DNA of 6,364 nt from Cyanobacteriota bacterium (lineage in GTDB: Bacteria > Cyanobacteriota > Cyanobacteriia > PCC-6307 > Cyanobiaceae). A program made the translations under genes and the position numbers. Every line of letters starts with the position of its first letter. Within the stretch, counting starts at the first letter, position 1. Under the pieces are notes generated by a model, which saw only the letters and a program-made list of their open reading frames with translations, was not told the origin of the DNA and did no database searches. This document shows, in pieces, positions 1-5,917 of the stretch. The stretch is from positions 1 to 6,364 of the forward strand of contig JAPLIF010000317.1 in assembly GCA_026389255.1 (NCBI GenBank), in the 5' to 3' direction.

Positions 1-360
1 GCCGGGACCGACGCAACCGGAACCGACACAGCCGGGGCCGCCGGCGCCGACCCCAACCTGGCCAGCTCCCAAACCCCAGGGGCGACCCAGGTGTGGCTGA
101 GTGAACCGAACGGCTTGGCGGAGGTGCCCTGGAGCGGCGCGGGACTGCCCCTGGATCGCCACCTCAAACGGGATGGCCAGGGACAGTTGCGACACGACGG
201 ATCCGTGGGGGTGCGCAAGCTCTATAGCCTCGCCGCCGAGCCCGCCCTAGCGGCCTGGCGGCGCCAGGCCCCCACGGCCCAGGACCTGCAGATGGCGGCC
301 GGCACCAACCCCCGGCTGGAAACCCTGGCGGCCGGCTGGCGCCGCCAGGGATCCGGCGGT

Positions 361-396
361 GCCAAGGCGGTGGAGGGCGCCAAGGCGGTGGCCCTG
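361..396 (+). repeat. 18-bp imperfect tandem duplication (AKAVEG-AKAVAL)
   Basis: The 13-base word gccaaggcggtgg occurs at 361 and again at 379, exactly 18 bases apart. It gives two copies of AKAV in frame, just before the helix leading into the transglutaminase core. The duplication keeps the frame and looks like replication slippage. Confidence 0.6.
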
Positions 397-630
397 GCCG
401 AGGCCTGGTTCCGGCAACAGGGTTTCCGCTACAGCCTCTCCAACCCCCGATTGCCCGAGACCGCCCCCCTCGATGCCCTGTTGTTCGAGCAGCGGCAGGG
501 TTTCTGCGGCCATTACGCCAGCGCCCTCTCGGCCCTGATGCGGGCGGCGGGCGTCCCGGCGCGGGTGGTGAGCGGTTATCGGGGCGGCACCTGGGTGGTG
601 CCCCTGGGGGGATCGGCCTTCCTGGACCTG

Positions 631-662
631 CGCCAAAGCTGCTGCAGCGCCTGCTGGGGCCT
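631..662 (+). other. Deletion/frameshift junction in the transglutaminase gene
   Basis: At 631-639 the sequence reads RQS in frame 1, the point where family members continue with DAHAW. From about 633 frame 3 reads PKLLQRLLGPYRDW, which resembles the stretch just before the C-terminal membrane helix. The two family segments therefore abut with no sequence between them. The missing part is probably on the order of 80-130 codons; that size is judged from memory of the family, not measured. Confidence 0.65.
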
Positions 663-1089
663 TACCGGGACTGGGCGGGGGCCCTGCTGCTGGTGGCGGT
701 GGCCCTGACCCTGGCCCTGGGATTGGCGGCCTACGGCTGGCTGCGACGCCGGGGCGAGGGGGACCGGCTGCAGCAGGAATTGAACCAACTGCTGCGCAGC
801 TGCGCCCGCGGCGGCCTGGTGCCCAAGCCCGGTGAAACCCTGGGCCAGTTCGGCCGGCGCCTGCGGCAAGCCCGGCCCCTGCTGGGTCCTGAGCTGGAGG
901 ATTTTGTCGGCCTGCTGCAACAGTTGCGCTACGGCCGGCCTGGCGCCCCCCAGCGGCAGGGGCTGGAGCGCCTCAGCCGCTGCGGCCAGAGCCTGCGGCG
1001 CCAACTGCGCCGGTCGCCGTCCTGAGCCAAGGACTGGCCAGGGCCCCTGGGCGGGCAGTACAACAAAGGCAACCGCCGGGGCCCGGGCC

Positions 1090-1902
1090 ATGGATACCGA
1101 TTCACCACGCAGCACCCGCCGCCTCATGCCACTGGCCCTGGGGCTGCTGGTGCTGGCGGCAACCGCGCCCACCCAGGCGGCCAACAACGACGACCTGATG
1201 CGCCTATTGGAGAAGCGCAGCTGTCCGGGCTGCCGGCTGCAGGATGCGGATCTGGTGCACGCCGAACTGCGCGATGCCGATCTACATGGGGCGATCTTGA
1301 AACGGGCCAACCTCAGCGGCGCCCTGCTGGATGGGGCCCAATTGCAGGGGGCGGACCTGAGTTTCACCAGCCTGGTGGGGGCCTCGTTGCGGGGGGCGGA
1401 TCTGCGCGGGGCCCGGCTGGAGGGCACCGATCTGCGCCAGAGCGACCTGAGCGGTGCCCAGCTGGATGCGGGCGCTTTGGAACAGACCCATTGGGGGCAG
1501 GCGCGGGGGGCGGTGCCAGGCAGCCTGGGCTATGCGGCGCTGCATAACGCGGGGGTGGCGGCGGCGGAGGCGGGCCGCTTCCGGGAGGCGGAGGTGCTGT
1601 TTGGCGATGCGATTCGGCAGCAACCGGAGGCGGCGATCACCTGGGTGGCGCGGGGCATCTGCCGCACCGAACAGGGCAACACGGAGATGGCCGCCAAGGA
1701 CATGCGCTGGGCGGCCGGGCTCTATCAACAGGCTGGCGACAGCGCCTCGGCGACCCAGATGACGGCGACCGCCAACCAACTGGAAGCCCCTGCCAAGAAA
1801 ACCCCCGGCGGCAACGGCCTTGGCAGCCAGCTCTTGAATGCGGGTGTGGGCGTTGTGCAGATGCTGGCGCCGTTGGCGATGCGAACCCTGTCAGGGTTGT
1901 GA
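1090..1902 (+). CDS. Secreted pentapeptide-repeat protein with C-terminal TPR-like helices
   Basis: The protein has 270 residues and starts at the ATG at 1090, 64 bases after the broken transglutaminase gene; no clear Shine-Dalgarno or promoter is visible in the gap. Residues 1-30 form a signal peptide (basic n-region with STRR, hydrophobic LALGLLVLAA, probable cleavage after TQA), so it is expected in the periplasm or thylakoid lumen. A CPGC motif (C45, C48) opens the repeat region. From residue 48 to about 130 every fifth residue is Leu/Ile preceded by A(D/N/Q/R)-like pairs: about 16-17 pentapeptides, predicting a four-sided beta-helix of about four coils. Residues 147-216 form two helical hairpins resembling TPRs (GRFREAEVLFGDAIRQQPEA). 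The tail (240-270) is Gly-rich and hydrophobic. Both modules usually mediate protein contacts, and no enzyme motif is visible. The gene converges on pilQ with a 12-base overlap. The molecular role is unknown. Confidence 0.88.
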   Translation: MDTDSPRSTRRLMPLALGLLVLAATAPTQAANNDDLMRLLEKRSCPGCRLQDADLVHAELRDADLHGAILKRANLSGALLDGAQLQGADLSFTSLVGASLRGADLRGARLEGTDLRQSDLSGAQLDAGALEQTHWGQARGAVPGSLGYAALHNAGVAAAEAGRFREAEVLFGDAIRQQPEAAITWVARGICRTEQGNTEMAAKDMRWAAGLYQQAGDSASATQMTATANQLEAPAKKTPGGNGLGSQLLNAGVGVVQMLAPLAMRTLSGL

Positions 1903-4239
1903 TCGCAGCGGGGCGTTGGGATCGGCCAGGAAGCGACGGGTGTCGTTGGTGCCGGGCTGGTAGCCGTAGCCGTAGGTGCCGCCTTCGGTGTCATTGATAA
2001 TGCGGGGCGTCACAAGAATCACCAGCTCGCGTTTGGCGCGGTTGTTGTTGCTGCTGCGGAAGAACTGGCCGATGATCGGCACATCGCCCAAGATCGGCCA
2101 TTTGGAGACTTCCTGGCGGTCGGCGTCGGAGATCACCCCGGTCATGATCAGGGTCTGGCCATCGCGCACCCGGGCGCTGCCGGTGTCGAGGCGGCGCACC
2201 GCCAGGATGTCGATGGGGCCGCAACCGGGCACGAGCTGCTGGCGCAGGGCGGCGGTGATCGCCGGTGACATCGAGAAGGTGACAAAGCCGTTGTCATCGA
2301 TCTTGGAAACGCGGGCGCCAAAGGTGAGGCCGGCGATGCCGAAGGTGGGCTGGCAGGAGTTGCCATTACCCTGGGTGCCGGTGGTGACGGTGTAATTGGT
2401 GATCACTTGTTCACCGACAGTGACATAGGACTCGTTGGCCTTGGTGCGGCCGATGGTGGCGTTGTTGTCGGTGGTGCCACCTGAGCCTCCGGAGCCTCCG
2501 GAGCCACCTGAGCCACCCCCAGAACCGCCGGAGGAGATATTGGAGATATTGAGAGCTTGGGTGTCTTCGCCTTTACGCAGCTCATCAGCGTTTTCACTCA
2601 AGATAAGGGTGGGACTGGCTAGAACTTTGGTGTTACTGGATTGGATGGAAGCGTTGATGAAATTATAAAAATTATCTCTAACATAAAGATTTCCAGGATT
2701 GATCGGTGCTGGCGCATTAAAATTGCTTATGGCATCGAATTGATTGCTATCTGGCGGCAAAAGCGAGCCAAACGCGCCTATCACCTTACCCTGGTCACTC
2801 ACAATAAAATTATTCCCCCAACGCATAGCAAAGCTGTTATCGATTGTAGCGTTATTCCCCAAGGAAATATCCAAAATCTTCACTGAAATCGCCACCTGGC
2901 GCTGGCGCAGATCGAGCTGGCGCAGATAGCTTTCGGCTACCGAAACCACTCTAGGCTCACCCACCAAGGTGATAGTGGAGAGGCGCGAATCGGTGGTGGC
3001 GATCAGCCCCTGCAGGGGGCCGGTTCCTGACGAATAGGACTCCACCTTGGTCTGGCGACTGGAGGTGGTGGTGGCCAGGTTGCTGGCGCCAACGGCGGTG
3101 GTGTTGGGATTGGCCCCTTCGGTGACGGCCGTATTGATGGTGTTCGTCTTGGTGACCTGGGCCCCCAGGTTGGCCAGATAATCGGCGGCCGAATTGGCGT
3201 TCACCTGGTTGAGGCGATACACCTTGGAGAGCTGGGCCCCGAAGCTCTTGCCCAGCACATTGGGCCCCGCCAAAATCGTATTACCCTGCCGTTTGGCCTG
3301 CAGCCCCGCCGCCAGTAGGGCCGAATTCAGGGCCTGGCCGTAGTTTTCATTGCGGAACGAAATCGAGATCGGCAACGGGGACGGCGCCGCCCCCGCGTTA
3401 TCCGCTTTGGCCGTATCTTCCACAAACACAAACCCGTAGCCCCCCATGCGGCTGAGGGTCATCAGCACATCCCGGGCTGGGGCATTTTTGAGGATCATGG
3501 TCACCGGCGGACCGCTGACATTGAGATAGCTGCTATTGGTGAGCAGCATCGTGCCCACCGCCATGTCCCCCACTGGCGGCGCCACGGCCCGCGGTTGCAA
3601 GGGCGGCACATAGGCGGCGGTGGGTTCGCTCACCCGGCCGGGCATGCGCAGATCCCGGCTGCTGGTCTGCTGGCTGGCTTGGCCGGTGCTGGCAAAACTC
3701 AAAATCAGATCGCGACCATCGGCGCTCACCACCGGCCGGCCCAGGGGATAGCCGGGAATCGGCGCAATCTGCAGCTCAAAGGCCTGGCCTACGCCCACCA
3801 GGCTGAGGCTCTGCAAGCCAGCCTCTGGGGCCGACAGCCGTTGGCCGCCGCCCGGCACCGCCGCCGGGCGGGCGGTGAACAACCGCCCCATCCACACCGA
3901 GCCCCGGGTGGTCTGCTGCAGTTGGGGCGCCGAGCCAACCCCCTCGATCACCACGTCGACCCCATCGCTCTGGCGCCGCACCCGCAGGTTCAGCAGCTGG
4001 TTGACACGAACCACTGGGCCGCCCTGGACCCCGGGAGCGACCTGGGCTTGGGGCGCACCCTGGGCCCGGGCCGCTGCGGCCCAGCCGGCCAACGCTCCGG
4101 TGGCCGCCAGAACGGCCAAGGACAGGCTCAGGGCCCGAGGCCGGGCCGGGCTGGCTCCCCCAGGCGCGCTGGCGGCAAGGGACCGGAAATCCATGGGGAG
4201 GGAACGCAGACGGGGCATGGGGTGGAAATCGCGGATCAA
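1891..4239 (-). CDS. pilQ: Type IV pilus secretin PilQ
   Basis: This is the outer-membrane ring through which type IV pili are extruded, also needed for pilus-dependent DNA uptake in competent species. The 782 residues comprise a signal peptide (about 33-59, cleavage near ARA|Q), an AMIN domain that should bind peptidoglycan (about 76-183), an STN/N0 domain (about 244-325), an N1 domain with a Thr/Asn/Ser-rich insert (about 335-442, insert 363-406), and the secretin core (about 445-750). The core contains RQVAISVKILDISL, a Gly-Ser tract (569-588) and the signature VPIIGQFFR followed by ELVILVTPRII (720-748). Only two cysteines exist, C629 and C673, possibly a disulfide. The chosen start is TTG at 4239, overlapping the pilO stop as TTGA, like the ATGA junctions upstream in the operon. 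ATG codons at 4218 and 4194 are alternatives that keep the signal peptide; none has a clear Shine-Dalgarno. Codons for residues about 450-550 are AT-rich, unlike the rest of the gene. Confidence 0.95.
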   Translation of the reverse strand: MIRDFHPMPRLRSLPMDFRSLAASAPGGASPARPRALSLSLAVLAATGALAGWAAAARAQGAPQAQVAPGVQGGPVVRVNQLLNLRVRRQSDGVDVVIEGVGSAPQLQQTTRGSVWMGRLFTARPAAVPGGGQRLSAPEAGLQSLSLVGVGQAFELQIAPIPGYPLGRPVVSADGRDLILSFASTGQASQQTSSRDLRMPGRVSEPTAAYVPPLQPRAVAPPVGDMAVGTMLLTNSSYLNVSGPPVTMILKNAPARDVLMTLSRMGGYGFVFVEDTAKADNAGAAPSPLPISISFRNENYGQALNSALLAAGLQAKRQGNTILAGPNVLGKSFGAQLSKVYRLNQVNANSAADYLANLGAQVTKTNTINTAVTEGANPNTTAVGASNLATTTSSRQTKVESYSSGTGPLQGLIATTDSRLSTITLVGEPRVVSVAESYLRQLDLRQRQVAISVKILDISLGNNATIDNSFAMRWGNNFIVSDQGKVIGAFGSLLPPDSNQFDAISNFNAPAPINPGNLYVRDNFYNFINASIQSSNTKVLASPTLILSENADELRKGEDTQALNISNISSGGSGGGSGGSGGSGGSGGTTDNNATIGRTKANESYVTVGEQVITNYTVTTGTQGNGNSCQPTFGIAGLTFGARVSKIDDNGFVTFSMSPAITAALRQQLVPGCGPIDILAVRRLDTGSARVRDGQTLIMTGVISDADRQEVSKWPILGDVPIIGQFFRSSNNNRAKRELVILVTPRIINDTEGGTYGYGYQPGTNDTRRFLADPNAPLRSQP
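2476..2535 (-). repeat. In-frame Gly-Ser tract in the PilQ secretin core
   Basis: Residues 569-588 of PilQ are almost entirely Gly and Ser in a GGS period, encoded by repeated 9-base units such as cctccggag on the + strand. A 9-base unit can expand or contract without breaking the frame. It lies between the AT-rich part of the secretin core and the conserved C-terminal half, and probably forms a flexible loop. Confidence 0.8.
2581..2885. other. AT-rich island inside pilQ
   Basis: Bases 2581-2880 contain about 127 G+C of 300 (42%, hand-counted), with 28% at 2641-2700. The flanking coding sequence is 60% at 2941-3000 and 75% at 4081-4140. The island encodes PilQ residues of roughly 452-553 and uses codons such as AGA, TTT, TAT, AAT and ATA that are scarce elsewhere in this window. 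The encoded protein is Asn/Phe/Ile-rich but still reads as secretin core, so the gene is intact across it. Confidence 0.75.
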
Positions 4240-5189
4240 CGGGGGGATCCGGCGGCGGGGAAAGCCGGAGGGGCCGGAGGCACCGGGGGGCTACCCGGAC
4301 CAGGGCGGATCGGGGCGGTGGCCCCAGGGGCCAGTGCCTTGGCAGTGGCCTTGGCAGCAGCCTTGGCAGCGGGCTGGGGGGCGGATTCGTCGCCGGGGGC
4401 ATCAAAGACGACCAGGGCCAGCTTCATCACCAAAATCGGCGACCCTGGGACTGGGACCAAAACCGCCCCAGGGGATGGGGCGCCCCCAGCGGTCTTGTCA
4501 TCCGTCCCCAGGCTCAGATCCTGCTGCTTGACCATCACCTGCAGCCGCTCTAGCCGCTGCAAAAAAGCCAAGATCTGGGGAAAGGTGCCCTGGACGGATA
4601 GCAACAGGGGCTTTTCCTCCACCCCTTCGGCGGCACCGGGAACAGCGGCGGCCCCGGGAACAGCCGGGGCACCGGGAGCCCCAGGGGCGGCGGGGGCTCC
4701 GGCAGGTGGCGCGGGGGCCCCGGCAGGGGGGGTGGTTTTCGCCCCGGGGAGAGGGGTCCCAGGCTTGCCTGGCGTTGCACCGGGGGCCAAAGGCAGGCCG
4801 TTCTGTTCGAACAGCGACAAACGCACCCCCGTCGCCTTGGCGTCGTTTTCCAGGGTGGCCAGCACCGTGCCCCGATCCCCCCCCCCCACCAGCAGGTTGC
4901 GCAGCTTGCTGGTTTGGGTATCGGCCTGCTTGAGGCCCGCCTGGGTGCGGGCGAGGCTGGTGTTGACCTCGTTGAGCTGGTCCTGGAGAAACTGGAGCCG
5001 CTGGGCCCGCAACATCTCCGAGCGCAGATTCAGCAACAGCGGCACCAACACCGCAGTCGCCAGCACGGTGGCCACCAGGCCAAAGGCGGCGATCGGCAGG
5101 CCCAGCCATAGACGCCGCAACAGCTTCGCCGAAAACGATGGCGGTTCGTTTAAGTCGCCTAGGCGGCTCTGCAAAGAAGAAAAGGTCAT
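4236..5189 (-). CDS. pilO: Type IV pilus inner-membrane alignment protein PilO
   Basis: PilO pairs with PilN in the inner membrane and links the cytoplasmic PilM/motor side to the PilQ secretin. The 317 residues show a short cytoplasmic N-terminus, one membrane helix (about 31-54), a coiled coil rich in Gln/Leu/Arg (about 56-98), and a ferredoxin-like domain seen in LATLENDAKATGVRLSLFE (about 110-128), LLLSVQGTFPQILAFLQRLERL (about 195-216) and ILVMKLALVVFD (about 252-263). An Ala/Pro/Gly linker (135-187) interrupts this domain, and a further Ala/Pro/Lys tail (about 264-317) follows it. The start ATG overlaps the pilN stop (ATGA at 5189-5186), with a weak GAGG about 10 bases upstream; the stop overlaps the pilQ TTG. 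An 11-G run encodes Gly102-104. PilO diverges strongly between species, so the call leans on gene order plus topology. Confidence 0.88.
   Translation of the reverse strand: MTFSSLQSRLGDLNEPPSFSAKLLRRLWLGLPIAAFGLVATVLATAVLVPLLLNLRSEMLRAQRLQFLQDQLNEVNTSLARTQAGLKQADTQTSKLRNLLVGGGDRGTVLATLENDAKATGVRLSLFEQNGLPLAPGATPGKPGTPLPGAKTTPPAGAPAPPAGAPAAPGAPGAPAVPGAAAVPGAAEGVEEKPLLLSVQGTFPQILAFLQRLERLQVMVKQQDLSLGTDDKTAGGAPSPGAVLVPVPGSPILVMKLALVVFDAPGDESAPQPAAKAAAKATAKALAPGATAPIRPGPGSPPVPPAPPAFPAAGSPR
4336..4371 (-). repeat. Three tandem 12-bp units encoding AAKA repeats in the PilO tail
   Basis: Units of gccttggcag plus two variable bases lie end to end at 4336, 4348 and 4360. On the coding strand they give AAKA-AAKA-TAKA (PilO residues of about 274-285). 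The result is a basic Ala-Lys stretch expected to be helical or disordered, and the unit length is a multiple of three. Confidence 0.85.
4629..4787 (-). repeat. Ala/Pro/Gly low-complexity linker in PilO
   Basis: PilO residues 135-187 are almost only Ala, Pro and Gly in short PAGAP, PGAPGAP and VPGAA units, with one Lys-Thr-Thr interruption. The DNA is correspondingly made of repeated ccggg/ggcacc-type words. The linker falls between the first and second recognisable parts of the ferredoxin-like domain and should be an extended, flexible periplasmic loop. Confidence 0.8.
4877..4887 (-). repeat. Homopolymer of 11 G on the pilO coding strand
   Basis: The + strand shows 11 consecutive C between gat and acc. 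On the coding strand the run lies within codons for Val101, Gly102-104 and Asp105. The frame is intact at 11 G; gain or loss of one base would cut PilO shortly after its coiled coil. Confidence 0.9.
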
Positions 5190-5917
5190 TTCAACAGCCC
5201 CTCACGATTGAGCAGCTCCAGACGGCCGGCCATGCCCTCGGCACCCAGTACCCGCAACACGGCGGCCTTCTGTTCCGGTGGCAGGATGGCCAGGGGGGCA
5301 TTGAGCTCAAAGGAGACAGTGGTCGGTATGACGATGGCAGCGACCGAAGCCTTCTCCCCTTTTTTAACCGGCAGGGGCTTGATGATCTCCGGAACCCGCT
5401 CCACCTTGGTGAGGCTGATGTCCTTGGCAAGCAAGGGCGATTCCTTCAGGGACAACTGCAAAGCATTGATGCGCGAAAAGGCCATCGGCTCGACCGCCAC
5501 CCCCTTGACTTGCAGGGCCGTGTCGCTCAATTGAACCGAACGAATCTGGACCTTCTCGGGGGTTCGTAATTGCAACTCGCTCAACAGGGCGGCACTGGAT
5601 CGCAGCGTCGCCAGATCGGATGCCCGCTTGCGATTCGCCACCTTAATCTGGTTGAAACGAAGTTCTTCCTGCTCGGCGAGGGCACGGGTGCTTTTGAGTT
5701 GACGGTTGGTCACATAGACCTTCTGGGCATTCGCCTTGTTGGCTTCGTGCTGGTACGAGATCAGACCTGTCAACCCGACCACCCCCAGCAGTAACGAGCC
5801 CCCGATCAAGGAACCAAGTCGGATCAGGGCCCCACGGGAGGGCAGCAGCTGGGCCATGGAAGGCAAGCCCTGGGTCTCCCGCTTCTCCCGCAGAAAATCG
5901 TGTTGGATGGTGCTCAT
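5186..5917 (-). CDS. pilN: Type IV pilus inner-membrane alignment protein PilN
   Basis: PilN bridges cytoplasmic PilM and periplasmic PilO. The 243 residues comprise a cytoplasmic N-terminus (1-30), where relatives bind PilM, one membrane helix (about 31-55, LIRLGSLIGGSLLLGVVGL), a long charged coiled coil (about 56-115) and a periplasmic alpha/beta domain. That domain has VQIRSVQLSDTALQVKGVA (about 123-141), then a helix FSRINALQLSLKESPL, then VSFELNAPLA near 201-210, typical of the PilN/PilO ferredoxin-like fold. The ATG at 5917 overlaps the pilM stop as ATGA (5917-5914); the frame stays open further upstream to 6097, but that extension runs inside pilM and lacks PilN features. The stop overlaps the pilO start in the same way. 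The N-terminus lacks an obvious INLLP motif, having QHDFLREKRE instead; this is a divergence from proteobacterial PilN, and I do not know how common it is in cyanobacteria. Confidence 0.88.
   Translation of the reverse strand: MSTIQHDFLREKRETQGLPSMAQLLPSRGALIRLGSLIGGSLLLGVVGLTGLISYQHEANKANAQKVYVTNRQLKSTRALAEQEELRFNQIKVANRKRASDLATLRSSAALLSELQLRTPEKVQIRSVQLSDTALQVKGVAVEPMAFSRINALQLSLKESPLLAKDISLTKVERVPEIIKPLPVKKGEKASVAAIVIPTTVSFELNAPLAILPPEQKAAVLRVLGAEGMAGRLELLNREGLLK

Larger units (their letters stand above)
1..1025 (+). pseudogene. Broken transglutaminase-like (TgpA-type) membrane protein, 5' end outside window
   Basis: Frame 1 is open from base 1 and reads a soluble region, then a transglutaminase core: WFRQQGFRYSL, then GFCGHYASAL with the presumed catalytic Cys at 505-507, then RVVSGYRGG and FLDLRQS ending at 639. 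Intact relatives continue with SDAHAW (catalytic His) and later a DP motif (catalytic Asp). Here frame 1 instead becomes Cys/Trp-rich nonsense and stops at 708. From about 639, frame 3 carries the normal C-terminus: LLQRLLGPYRDW, a membrane helix (about 672-740), a basic RRR end and a DUF4129-like helical domain with KPGETLGQFGRRL, stopping at 1023-1025. So the middle is missing and the frame is shifted. Cyanobacterial members are predicted multi-pass membrane proteins with an extracytoplasmic transglutaminase domain; their substrate is unclear. It could be a true pseudogene or an assembly collapse. The family call is firm; the loss of function is inferred from the missing His/Asp. Confidence 0.8.

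Noticed and set aside
1038..1050. Small palindrome (ccagg-gcc-cctgg) between the transglutaminase remnant and the pentapeptide gene as a terminator
   Set aside because: The stem is only 5 bp with no T-run after it; short inverted repeats are expected by chance at this G+C.
832..1089. Upstream extension of the pentapeptide protein in the same frame
   Set aside because: Its residues come from the DUF4129 region read out of frame, while the ATG at 1090 is followed at once by a good signal peptide.
576..1427. Minus-strand open frame of 283 codons
   Set aside because: It runs antisense to the transglutaminase remnant and the pentapeptide repeats. Its repeating Arg/Ser/Ala pattern is the mirror of the pentapeptide codons.
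3595..5211. Long + strand open frame of 538 codons across pilQ and pilO
   Set aside because: It is antisense to two recognised genes, spans their boundary, and its product is Gly/Ala/Arg/Pro-rich with no domain; such frames are common opposite high-GC genes.
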